64,000 nucleotides of DNA from HLUCCA09 sp038745585 (GTDB lineage: Bacteria > Pseudomonadota > Alphaproteobacteria > Rhodobacterales > Rhodobacteraceae), in NCBI GenBank assembly GCA_038745585.1, contig JBCDLH010000008.1, positions 124,001 through 188,000 of the forward strand. The letters are read 5' to 3'. Every line of letters begins with the position of its first letter. Position 1 is the first letter of the stretch. Positions 17,223 through 25,261 of the stretch are shown piece after piece. A program made the translations under genes and the position numbers. The notes under the pieces are model-generated. The model was not told the origin of the DNA, ran no database searches, and saw nothing but the letters and a program-made list of their open reading frames with translations.

Positions 17223-18502
17223 GGCGTGTCTCTCAGGGCTGTCGCAGCAAGCAGAGCGATGGCGACCAATTTGAGCAGGCAGGGCACGAGGGCGTAAAGG
17301 TAGGTGAGCAGGTCGAGCGCGGCCGGCGGGTTATCCTGCGCCGGCCCCGCGGAAAAGCCCGCCGCTTCGAGCGTCGGGAGCAGGATCGCGGCGGCGAAGG
17401 CCAGGGTGAATTTCGAAGTGAAGGACCAGAGGCCGAAGCCCTGCCCCCCATTGGGCGAGACCACGGCCATACGCCGGGCAAAGAGCGCGGGCAGGAGCGT
17501 CAGGTCGGCGCCGATGGTGGCCCCCGAGGCAATACAGATGAGCGCGAAGAGCGTCGTGTCGCCGGGCCCGAGCGTCAGGACCAGCGCGAAGGAGGCGATG
17601 GCAAGGGTCATCGCCGACAAGAGCACGGGCTTCTCACCGAAGCGACGGGCCAACACCGCCCAAAGCGGAGCGGACGCTGCGGCCGACAAAAAGAAGATGA
17701 CAAGGAGCGGCCCCTCCCATCCCGGCGCTTCGAGCCGGCTTTCGACGTAAAAGAGAAAGAGCGTCGACGAGACAGCGAGCGGCGTTGCGTTGACGAGCGC
17801 GATGAGGAGCAGACGACGGGCGGTGGCATCGCCGAGGATCCGCCCGATGGGCGTCGGCTCGGCCGGGGCAGTGTCGCTCATGCTCCATTCGGGCGCCATG
17901 GCGAGCGCAGCGAGCACGGTCATGGCGGCAAAGCCCCAAGCGAAAGTGGCAAAGGGCGAAGGGACAACGCCCGTCAGCAGCGTGGGCGCGACCGCGGCGA
18001 TGCAGACACCCAAGAGCGCGCCTGTCTCGCGCCAGCCGGCGAGGCGGACATGGCCCGACATGTCACCGGCCCGCGCCAGCGTTCCCGCCTTTCGCACGCC
18101 GCGGGCATAGAAGTTGATCGAGAGAAACGAGAACGCCGAGAAGAGCCCCGTGATCGCGATCCCGAACCAAAGCAGCGGAGCGACCGGGTGCGGCATCGCA
18201 AAGAGCGCCAGCATCGAGGCCGCAAGGAGCGCAGCGCCAAAGCCGACAGCCACCGGGCGCGCGCGACCGAGCCGCTCGGAGAGCCAGCCCAGCGCCGGGT
18301 CTTGCACCACATCGAAGAGGCGCAACCCAAAGAGGATCGCGCCGAGCGCCGTCAAGGACACGCCATAGGTGTCGGCGTAAAACTTCGGAGCATAAATGTA
18401 GATCGGCAGCCCTGCACCCGAGAGCACTGCCGCGTAGAGCGAATAGGACCAGAGCCTCTCCGATCCTGCTGCGGCAAGGGTGTTGGCCGCGCGAGCCGTC
18501 AC
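17219..18502 (-). CDS. MFS transporter (GPH-like)
   Basis: A 427-residue inner-membrane protein with about twelve hydrophobic helices. The first half has the FGLRLFDVVQDPALGWLSER motif typical of the glycoside-pentoside-hexuronide:cation (GPH) branch of the major facilitator superfamily. The start is GTG at 18502, overlapping the DUF1365 stop as GTGA. In the RpoE-linked cluster it may move a lipid-derived or stress-related compound rather than a sugar; this is inference from context. Confidence 0.87.
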   Translation of the reverse strand: MTARAANTLAAAGSERLWSYSLYAAVLSGAGLPIYIYAPKFYADTYGVSLTALGAILFGLRLFDVVQDPALGWLSERLGRARPVAVGFGAALLAASMLALFAMPHPVAPLLWFGIAITGLFSAFSFLSINFYARGVRKAGTLARAGDMSGHVRLAGWRETGALLGVCIAAVAPTLLTGVVPSPFATFAWGFAAMTVLAALAMAPEWSMSDTAPAEPTPIGRILGDATARRLLLIALVNATPLAVSSTLFLFYVESRLEAPGWEGPLLVIFFLSAAASAPLWAVLARRFGEKPVLLSAMTLAIASFALVLTLGPGDTTLFALICIASGATIGADLTLLPALFARRMAVVSPNGGQGFGLWSFTSKFTLAFAAAILLPTLEAAGFSAGPAQDNPPAALDLLTYLYALVPCLLKLVAIALLAATALRDTP

Positions 18503-19317
18503 GAGCGCGACACTTCGCTCTCAGGCGGGGCGGGCCGTGCGCGGAAGCGCGCCCCTTTCCACCACAGCTTGAGCGCTTGCCAGTGAATCAGCGCGAGCAC
18601 CCGGCGCGAGCCGAAGGGACGACGGAACGCCGCCCGCAGAATGCCCGCCGTCGTCAGCGGCTGCCGCTTTCCAGAGAGCGTCGCGACAAGACCGCCGCCG
18701 TCGCCCGCGCGGCGATAGTCGATCCAGACGCCGACGCTTTCGGGCCGCAGATCGAAGCGAAAGCGATAGGCGCCGTCGATCGGCTGGAACGGCGAGACGT
18801 GAAAGATCTTGCGCGCGTTCACTGTGTCATTGGGGCCGAGGGGGGCGAGATCGTCGCGATGGGCCAGGTAGGAGTGCCGGTCGCCATAGGTGTTGGTCAC
18901 CTCGGCGATAACGACGCGAAGCCGCCCTGCCCCGTCGTGGCAAAACCAGAATGCAACCGGATTGAAGACGTGCCCGAGGATGCGCGGCTGCGCCAGAAGA
19001 AGGAGTTGCCCACCGGTGACGGTTTCGAGCCGGTTCGACGACAGCACCTCGCGCACCCATGCCGCCCCCGTGCCGCAGCCGGGAATGCCACCGTGGTCGG
19101 CGTCGTGCAGCGCCGCGAGGTTGCCTCGATTGCGCGAAAAAAGCCAAGGGAGGTGGGGTGTCTGCTCTGGGTCAATCAAGACGTAGTCGACCCCATAACG
19201 AAACGCGTTTTTCACCGGGCCCTTGCGGCCGTGAAAGGTCTGCCCCGGGACGTGCTGTACGATCGCGGGGGCGACACGCGCGGCCGTCTGGGGCACAAAC
19301 TCGGTCTGCGCGTTCAT
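18499..19317 (-). CDS. DUF1365 domain-containing protein
   Basis: A 272-residue protein of the DUF1365 family, typically found next to cyclopropane/furan fatty acid genes. It shows the conserved QHVPGQTFHGRKGPVKNAFR opening, YVLIDPEQ, a central VFNPVAFWFCHD motif, and the HVSPFQPIDGAYRFRFD stretch. Function is not firmly known; a role in fatty-acid modification together with the neighbouring FAD oxidoreductase is commonly proposed. It is translationally coupled to both neighbours (ATGA overlap at 19314, GTGA at 18499). Confidence 0.88.
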   Translation of the reverse strand: MNAQTEFVPQTAARVAPAIVQHVPGQTFHGRKGPVKNAFRYGVDYVLIDPEQTPHLPWLFSRNRGNLAALHDADHGGIPGCGTGAAWVREVLSSNRLETVTGGQLLLLAQPRILGHVFNPVAFWFCHDGAGRLRVVIAEVTNTYGDRHSYLAHRDDLAPLGPNDTVNARKIFHVSPFQPIDGAYRFRFDLRPESVGVWIDYRRAGDGGGLVATLSGKRQPLTTAGILRAAFRRPFGSRRVLALIHWQALKLWWKGARFRARPAPPESEVSRS

Positions 19318-20609
19318 TCGGCGGCGATCCCGGTCGCCTCTTGGCTTTCAATCCCGCGGACGACGTCGACCGCACTCGACAGCCCGTCTTCGTGAAAGCC
19401 GTTCTTCAACCAAGCCCCGCAGAACCACGTGTTCCGCGCGCCGTTATGCTTGGCGATCTCTTTGCGCGCGGCGAGGGCGGCGAGATCATAGACCGGATGA
19501 TGTAGCACCGTCTGGTCGTGGATGAGGTCCTCGCGGATGCGATGCGTCGCGTTCAGCGTGACAAAGAGCGGGTCGTCCTTTGGGATCGGCTGCAGCCTGT
19601 TCATCCAATAGGTGACGCCGATGCGATCCGGCCGGCCTGTCCCATCCTCGGTATAGTTCCAAGAAGACCAGCACAGTTTTCGCTTGGGCATGATCGACGT
19701 GTCGGCATGCAGGACAACATCGTTCGGCTGATACTTGATCGCCCCTAGACGCGCGCGCTCGTCCGCGTTCGCATCGGAGAGAAGCGCGAGGGACTGGTCG
19801 GAATGCGTTGCGAGGATCACCGCGTCGTAGCTCTCCCAGTCATCACCCGTCAGCCGCACATCCGCCCCCGTCTCGTGCCGGCGAATGCCGACGACCGGTG
19901 CACCGAGGCGGACATCGACGCCCTTTTTCAGCAAGGCCGCATGAAGGCGGGTAACATATTGGATCGAGCCTCCGGGGATCGTGTACCACTGGTGCTGGCC
20001 GGAATAGTCCAGCAGCGCGTGATTTCGGAAGAAGTCCATCATCGCGCGGGCAGGAAAGTCGAGGATTTTGTCGACTGGGGTAGACCAGATCGCTCCGGAA
20101 AACGGCGTCAGGTAGTAATCCTTGAACCACCGCCCGAGAGACAGCTTTGCGATCAGCTCGCCGATGGTCATCTCCGGGGTGGCGACGGCCTCGGCCTCGC
20201 GGTTGAACTTGAGGATGTCGCGGATCATCCCGATGAAAGCCGGGCGCGAAAGGTTGCGCCGCTGGCCAAAGATCGCGTTGTAGGACGCAAGGCCGTACTC
20301 CATCCATCCGTCGCAGATCGACGCACCGAACGACATGTCGCTCGTCGCGCGCGGCACGCCCAACGCGTCGAAGAGCGCGGTCAGATGCGGGTAATTCGGC
20401 TCGTTGAACACGATAAAGCCGGTATCGACCGGCTGATCCCCGCGTTTGCCCGCGATCTTTGTGCGGGCATGGCCGCCGAGGCGCGGCTCGGCCTCGATCA
20501 GCGTTACGTGGTGTGCACCCGCGAGCATGTGCGCGGCACCCATGCCGGAGATCCCGGCGCCAATAACAGCAATGCGCTTTGGCGCGGGCGTAAGAGCTTC
20601 AAATGGCAT
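19314..20609 (-). CDS. FAD-dependent oxidoreductase (amine-oxidase fold, RpoE-linked)
   Basis: A 431-residue flavoprotein. The N-terminal dinucleotide-binding motif is IGAGISGMGAAHML (about residues 16-29), followed by the second glycine motif EAEPRLGGHARTK. The pattern is that of the NAD(P)-binding amine-oxidase-like proteins always found beside DUF1365. It is the first gene of the cluster transcribed away from rpoE, immediately after a sigma-E-like promoter. By analogy with R. sphaeroides it probably acts on membrane fatty acids during singlet-oxygen stress; no cyclopropane-synthase-type methyltransferase gene is in this window. Confidence 0.88.
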   Translation of the reverse strand: MPFEALTPAPKRIAVIGAGISGMGAAHMLAGAHHVTLIEAEPRLGGHARTKIAGKRGDQPVDTGFIVFNEPNYPHLTALFDALGVPRATSDMSFGASICDGWMEYGLASYNAIFGQRRNLSRPAFIGMIRDILKFNREAEAVATPEMTIGELIAKLSLGRWFKDYYLTPFSGAIWSTPVDKILDFPARAMMDFFRNHALLDYSGQHQWYTIPGGSIQYVTRLHAALLKKGVDVRLGAPVVGIRRHETGADVRLTGDDWESYDAVILATHSDQSLALLSDANADERARLGAIKYQPNDVVLHADTSIMPKRKLCWSSWNYTEDGTGRPDRIGVTYWMNRLQPIPKDDPLFVTLNATHRIREDLIHDQTVLHHPVYDLAALAARKEIAKHNGARNTWFCGAWLKNGFHEDGLSSAVDVVRGIESQEATGIAAE

Positions 20610-20655
20610 GGAGGTTTTTTCTTTCCGGTCTGGCGTTCGATACGAACCTGTCGAG

Positions 20656-20684
20656 CGAAACGTAGATCAAATGGAACCGGATCA
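20656..20684 (-). promoter_or_regulatory. Sigma-E-like promoter of the five-gene cluster
   Basis: TGATCC (20684-20679) and GTTTCG (20661-20656) separated by 17 nt on the minus strand. The -35 hexamer is identical to the one in front of rpoE, 14 nt away on the other strand, and equals the R. sphaeroides RpoE -35 core as I remember it. The flavoprotein ATG begins 47 nt beyond the -10. Confidence 0.6.
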
Positions 20685-20697
20685 ACGCTCGAAATGT

Positions 20698-20726
20698 TGA
20701 TCCAGTCGGAGTGTTGCGCCGTATCT
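20698..20726 (+). promoter_or_regulatory. Sigma-E-like promoter of rpoE-chrR
   Basis: TGATCC (20698-20703), 17-nt spacer, GTATCT (20721-20726). It shares -35 sequence and spacing with the divergent promoter at 20684-20656. Its position shows that translation of rpoE cannot start at the in-frame GTG at 20711, which overlaps it. Confidence 0.62.
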
Positions 20727-20794
20727 CTGGCATGATGACATCAGTGTCATACCTCGATGCCGAAAGATCCGTTCGCAACCACGCTTGGGCGCCT

Positions 20795-21430
20795 ATGGAT
20801 CGGAGAGGCATTTTGGCCAAAGACGACCACCTCACGCAGGAGCGCGCGGCGCCGGTTGCGCCAAAGCGCCGAGCCCGCGTTCGTCCGTCGGAGCGCGCAG
20901 CCCTGCCAGAATGGGCAGACCATCTGCGCCGGATCCATGAGGACAAAGACCATACGGCGTTCGCGGAGATCTTTGCTCATTTCGCCCCGCGCGTAAAAGC
21001 GTTCCTGATGAAGGGGGGCGCAGACCAAGCGACGGCCGAGGAATGTGTACAAGATGTCATGGCGACACTTTGGCGAAAGGCACATATGTTCGACCCGGCG
21101 CAAGCGACGGTATCGACGTGGATTTTTACCATCGCGCGCAACCGAAGGATCGACCTGATCCGGCGCGAGAGGCGCCCGGAGCCAGAGGCGTTGCCCTGGG
21201 GGCCCGAGGAAGAGCCGCAGCCCGCCGACGTGCTGGAGCTGCAACAAGAGAGTGAGAGATTGAGCGCGGCACTTGCGCGTCTGCCCGCAAAGCAGCGGGA
21301 ACTGGTCGAGAAGGCCTATTTTAGAGATCTGTCGCATTCGCAGATCGCTGATGAGACGGGGTTGCCGCTGGGAACAATAAAGTCGCGGATACGGCTCGCA
21401 TTGGAGCGTCTGCGCCACGAGATGAAGTGA
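20795..21430 (+). CDS. rpoE: ECF RNA polymerase sigma factor RpoE (ECF11-like)
   Basis: A sigma factor of about 211 residues. Region 2 has FAHFAPRVKAFLMKGGADQA, VQDVMATLWRKAHMFDP and STWIFTIARNRRIDLIRRER. Region 4 has LPAKQRELVEKAYFRDLSHS and GLPLGTIKSRIRLALERLRH. The RpoE/ChrR pairing identifies it as the singlet-oxygen-type ECF. The start is uncertain: the ATG at 20795 lacks a ribosome site, whereas an in-frame TTG at 20813 has GGAGAGG 4 nt before it and may be the true start; homology begins about residue 30. Its stop overlaps chrR as GTGA, and it is probably autoregulated from the upstream sigma-E-like promoter. Confidence 0.92.
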   Translation: MDRRGILAKDDHLTQERAAPVAPKRRARVRPSERAALPEWADHLRRIHEDKDHTAFAEIFAHFAPRVKAFLMKGGADQATAEECVQDVMATLWRKAHMFDPAQATVSTWIFTIARNRRIDLIRRERRPEPEALPWGPEEEPQPADVLELQQESERLSAALARLPAKQRELVEKAYFRDLSHSQIADETGLPLGTIKSRIRLALERLRHEMK

Positions 21431-22125
21431 GTAGAACAGACATGTTGGATACAGATGTCGGGGGCTTGGCCCACCCGGCGACCCATCAGGTCGACGAAGA
21501 GATCCTCGCCCATTACGCAGCGGGCACCCTACCCGAAGCGCTTGCGCTCGTCGTGGCGGCGCAAGCTTCGATCTGCCCAGAAGTGCGCGAACGGCTGCGC
21601 GAGCTTGAGGCGATTGGCGGCGGGCTGCTCGAACTCACCGAGCAGAGCGATATGTCGCTCGGCAGCTTCGAAGCGACGATGAAGCTCATCGCAGAGCGCG
21701 AAGCGGCATCCGAACCCGCGATCGCGGCACCTGCGCCGCAGCCCGACGTCCTCCCAGCGCCCGTACAAGCGTATGTCGGCGGCGGCCTCGACGCGGTGCG
21801 CTGGCGGCCCATGGGCATGGGCGCGAAGCAAGCCATGCTGCATGAAACGGGCGATGCAAGCGTGCGCCTGCTGAAGATCCCTGCCGGGAGCGAGCTGCCG
21901 AACCACGGGCACAACGGCCTCGAAATCACGCTCGTCCTTCAGGGCGCCTTCATCGACGGCGACGAACGCTTCGCCCGCGGCGATATCGATATCGCCGATC
22001 AGGAGACGGCCCACATGCCCGTGGCCGACATTGTCGAAGACTGCATTTGCCTCGTGGCCTGCGAGGGGCGCCTGAAGTTCTCGGGGCTTTTGCCGCGTCT
22101 GGCGCAACCCTTCCTACGGATCTGA
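21427..22125 (+). CDS. chrR: ChrR family anti-sigma factor with altered zinc site
   Basis: A 232-residue ChrR homologue. The N-terminal anti-sigma domain (about residues 15-85) includes HQVDEEILAHYAAGTLPEAL. The C-terminal cupin domain keeps its metal ligands (NHGHNGLEITLVLQG with H, H and E; QETAHMP with H). In R. sphaeroides ChrR the anti-sigma zinc is held by H6, H31, C35 and C38; here the second half reads AAQASICPEV, so the positions of H31 and C38 are Gln and Val while one Cys remains. Zinc binding in this domain is therefore doubtful. Start GTG overlaps the rpoE stop; an ATG at 21442 is an alternative. Confidence 0.9.
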   Translation: MSRTDMLDTDVGGLAHPATHQVDEEILAHYAAGTLPEALALVVAAQASICPEVRERLRELEAIGGGLLELTEQSDMSLGSFEATMKLIAEREAASEPAIAAPAPQPDVLPAPVQAYVGGGLDAVRWRPMGMGAKQAMLHETGDASVRLLKIPAGSELPNHGHNGLEITLVLQGAFIDGDERFARGDIDIADQETAHMPVADIVEDCICLVACEGRLKFSGLLPRLAQPFLRI

Positions 22126-22353
22126 CGGATCGCGGAGGGGTGTTTCTAAACGGCTGACGGATATAAGCGCTCGACACGCCTCGCGTGCCGCTCTTGCGAT
22201 CGTGGCAGCTCGGCGCACCGCGAAGGTGCCCCCCGCATGACGCCCTGTTTCGCGTAACGAGCCACGAAGCCAAGCGCACAAGACGAGATGTATCGAAGCG
22301 TCAGCCGTGCAGGCGGCGCCATGCCGTCTTAGACGCCCGCACTCCGTCCACGG

Positions 22354-24939
22354 CTACACAAGAACGGTGGCACTCGTTAGATCAGCCTCTGACAGTCCCA
22401 TAAGCCGGACCTCTGGGCCGGCGTCAAAATCCAGCGCGACAAATCCTGTTTCTTCGACCGCCGCGGCGTAGACCGCCGCGAGGTCCGCCAGTACGAGGTC
22501 GGTCAGGTCGAGCGTATCCTCAGCAATCTCAAAGTCGGTGATCTCAACGCGTGTGCCCGCCGCGGCGACAATGAATGTATCGTCCTGCGCGCCGCCCGTC
22601 AGCGTGTCGTTCCCCTCACCCCCGGCCAGAGTGTCGCTCCCGGTCCACGCCGCCAACAGATCGTCCCCGAGGCCGCCCTCGAGGGAATCGTCGCCCCCTC
22701 CGGCGCGGAGGATGTCGTCGCCGTCGCCCCCGACCAGGGTGTCGTTGCCGTTCTCGCCGATCAGCGTGTCCTGTCCCGAGCCGCCATTGAGGCTGTCGTC
22801 GCCACTGCCGCCCTTGCCGCGGTCGTTGCCATCGCCGCCTTCGATCGTGTCCGCGCCGTCGCCGCCAAGCAGGGTGTCGTGATGGGCATCGCCCTTCATG
22901 CTGTCGTCGCCGTCGCCGCCTTCGAGCGAGTCCCGGCCGTTGCCACCCTCCATCGTATCATCGTCGGCATAGCCCAAGAGGGTGTCGAAGCCATCGCCGC
23001 CAATCAGCGTGTCAAAGCCTGACCAGCTCGACAGAAAGTCATCGCCGTTGCCGCCGTCGAGCAGGTCGTCGCCGGTCCAGCCGCGCAGTTCGTCCGCGTT
23101 CCCGTCGCCGTAGAGACTGTCTGCGCCTTCTCCGCCCTTGAGCGTGTCAAGGCCAAGGCCACCGCGGATCAGGTCGGCCCCATCGCCGCCGAGGGCCGAG
23201 TCGTAGCCAGAAGCCGCTTCGATGATGTCATCGCCCTTGCCACCGTCGAGCAGATCGTTGCCCGAACCGCCGTCGAGCGTGTCGGCATCGTTGTAGCCGA
23301 GGAGCGTGTCCAGGCCGGCGCCGCCAAAGAGCGTGTCTTCGCCAGACCAACTCGACAGAAAGTCGTCGCCGTCGCCGCCATCGAGCAGGTCGTTGCCGGT
23401 CCAACTGCGCAGCTCGTCGTCATCTAGGCCGCCAGAGAGGCTGTCATCGCCATCCCCGCCCATAAGGGTGTCGTTGCCGGCCTCTCCGTTCAAGACATCG
23501 TTGCCTGCCCCGCCCAGGCCGCTATCGGCCCCGTCGCCGCCCTCGACCGAGTCGCCACCCCCATCGCCGCGCAGGGTGTCGTCGCCGTCTGCCCCAAGGA
23601 GCGTGTCCGAGCCATCGTTGCCCCTGAGCAGGTTTTTTGCACCATTGCCGGTGATCTCGTCGTCCCCACTCCCGGTGATCGCGTTTTCGATGACCGTGCC
23701 GACGGCGATAGAGAGATTGCCGATACGCCCTCCGACATCGGAGGTCGTGGCTTGCGTCATCTCGGGCGTGGAGGGGGTCAGGTCGATCCGCTGGTCGGAG
23801 GAATAGCCGCTGAGGTCGAGCCTATCGACGCCATCGGCATCCACGATGGTCGACGCAGTCTTAAACGCGTAATCGGAGAACTGAGACCAGATCTGGCTCT
23901 GCTCGGCCGTGATGTTTGTGTTAAAGCCGTAGATCGTATCTCCGTTGAACGCGTTGCTTATGCCGAAGGCTTGGCCGTTGAGGCTCTGACCGCCATAGAT
24001 GTCTTCGAGCGCCAGCCAATCGACCGCCATCGGCGTCTGGAGAAACTCGCTGTTCGCGGGGATGTTCGGGTTCTCGTTCTGCGAGAAGTAGGACATCATC
24101 GACGCCTGCCAGGAATCGTTGGCGTAGACGGCGTTGCTATTGAACGAGCCCGATCCGTTGTAGTTGCCCTGGTGCCCGAGGCCGAGCGCATGACCAAGTT
24201 CGTGCAATATCGTTTGTAGCGTATAGTCGTCGTAGGTCGATGTCCCGCCGCTCCACCCGGCGGCGACGTTGACGAAGCTATAGAGGCTGTTCGATCCGCT
24301 GACATATGTCGAAGCGAAGGCCCCGCTGTAGCTGTCGGAGAGGAAAAAATCGACATTGCCCGTCGTGTTCGTCGTGTAGTCGTTGGTTGTGACTTCGACG
24401 AAGTCGATCCCGAGAACCTCTTCGAAAATGTCGAAGGCGTCGCGAAACAGCTCTCGCCGGGCTTCGTCCGTGATCCCATCGATATCGGCGCGATTGATCC
24501 AAGTGTTGCTGAAATCGTAGCCGTCGAACGTGTATGTGAGCTGGCCGAAATGCGCGTTGCTGCCGCTATCGGTCAAGTTGTAGCTGAACGCGCGCCAGTT
24601 GACGTTAGGCTCGGTCCAGTAGCCAACGCGCAGGTAATCGGCGAGATCCTGCAACGTGCCCAAGCCGTTGTTTGCTAGCGTGGGGCCTGCGAAAGCGTCG
24701 CTTTGCTGGCCCCGATCGCGCTGCAGGTCGTCGAGCATGCAGCCGGTACATCCGCAGGAGACGGGATGCTCAACCGGCGTGATATCCTCCTCGGCGGCCT
24801 GTGTACGATCACCGAAGATCTCGGCGTAGGTGTTGAGTGCGGCGGATGATGTGAGAGGTAAAGTTGGGTCGGGCGCTCGGAATCCCGCCAGGCTCACACC
24901 ATCGAGCCCACCGTCATTGACACCTCGGTCCCTACTCAT
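22354..24939 (-). CDS. Serralysin-like M10 metalloprotease with RTX repeats
   Basis: An 861-residue secreted protease. The catalytic domain has the zinc motif HELGHALGLGH (about residues 246-256) and the Met-turn SMMSYFSQ downstream. From about 416 to 793 it consists of RTX nonapeptides (GGxGxDxLx) that bind calcium and mark type I secretion; the C-terminus ends in the aliphatic TSATVLV expected of an RTX export signal. There is no N-terminal signal peptide, consistent with type I export; no exporter genes are nearby. The prosegment contains SCGCTGCML, unusual because serralysins generally lack cysteine. The ATG at 24939 has GAGG 9 nt upstream and is preferred over the frame start at 24972. 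Confidence 0.9.
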   Translation of the reverse strand: MSRDRGVNDGGLDGVSLAGFRAPDPTLPLTSSAALNTYAEIFGDRTQAAEEDITPVEHPVSCGCTGCMLDDLQRDRGQQSDAFAGPTLANNGLGTLQDLADYLRVGYWTEPNVNWRAFSYNLTDSGSNAHFGQLTYTFDGYDFSNTWINRADIDGITDEARRELFRDAFDIFEEVLGIDFVEVTTNDYTTNTTGNVDFFLSDSYSGAFASTYVSGSNSLYSFVNVAAGWSGGTSTYDDYTLQTILHELGHALGLGHQGNYNGSGSFNSNAVYANDSWQASMMSYFSQNENPNIPANSEFLQTPMAVDWLALEDIYGGQSLNGQAFGISNAFNGDTIYGFNTNITAEQSQIWSQFSDYAFKTASTIVDADGVDRLDLSGYSSDQRIDLTPSTPEMTQATTSDVGGRIGNLSIAVGTVIENAITGSGDDEITGNGAKNLLRGNDGSDTLLGADGDDTLRGDGGGDSVEGGDGADSGLGGAGNDVLNGEAGNDTLMGGDGDDSLSGGLDDDELRSWTGNDLLDGGDGDDFLSSWSGEDTLFGGAGLDTLLGYNDADTLDGGSGNDLLDGGKGDDIIEAASGYDSALGGDGADLIRGGLGLDTLKGGEGADSLYGDGNADELRGWTGDDLLDGGNGDDFLSSWSGFDTLIGGDGFDTLLGYADDDTMEGGNGRDSLEGGDGDDSMKGDAHHDTLLGGDGADTIEGGDGNDRGKGGSGDDSLNGGSGQDTLIGENGNDTLVGGDGDDILRAGGGDDSLEGGLGDDLLAAWTGSDTLAGGEGNDTLTGGAQDDTFIVAAAGTRVEITDFEIAEDTLDLTDLVLADLAAVYAAAVEETGFVALDFDAGPEVRLMGLSEADLTSATVLV
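22915..23420 (-). repeat. Duplicated 60-residue block inside the RTX region
   Basis: Two blocks starting with DELRxWTGxDLLDGGxGDDF and continuing FLSSWSGxDTLxGGxGxDTL are spaced 108 residues (324 nt, twelve nonapeptides) apart: roughly 23420-23240 and 23096-22915. Their similarity is well above that between ordinary RTX units, pointing to a recent internal duplication. Confidence 0.7.
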
Positions 24940-25261
24940 CGCACCCGCCTCGCACCTCACTGCTCGCTGCATGCCGCGGATTTTGTGCTCCTATGCGCCT
25001 ACGCATCGCGAGCCGTCCTCGGCAGCGAGCGCGGTACACCGGAGTGTAACAGACAGGCTCCGCACCCTCGAAGCCCGTTTATGCGGCAGCAACCTTTCCC
25101 AACGGAAGGTTCATCATCGGAGAGTGCAAAAATCGTGGCAGAATTCCGCCGGATTGATGCGCATTGATGCGTATGCCGGGCGCTATCACGCGCACTTATC
25201 GGGACGCGCCACGCGCTTCGGAGCGCCAGACGAAGGGGCTGATCATTGGCCGCCGGAGGCT
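24940..25261. other. Intergenic region upstream of the protease gene
   Basis: No gene supported. Contains an imperfect hairpin (AACCTTTCC/GGAAGGTT, 25091-25111) and a 9-bp direct repeat ATTGATGCG at 25153 and 25163, exactly one helical turn apart, which could be a regulator site. The promoter of the protease gene should be here but no clear -35/-10 pair was found. Confidence 0.35.
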
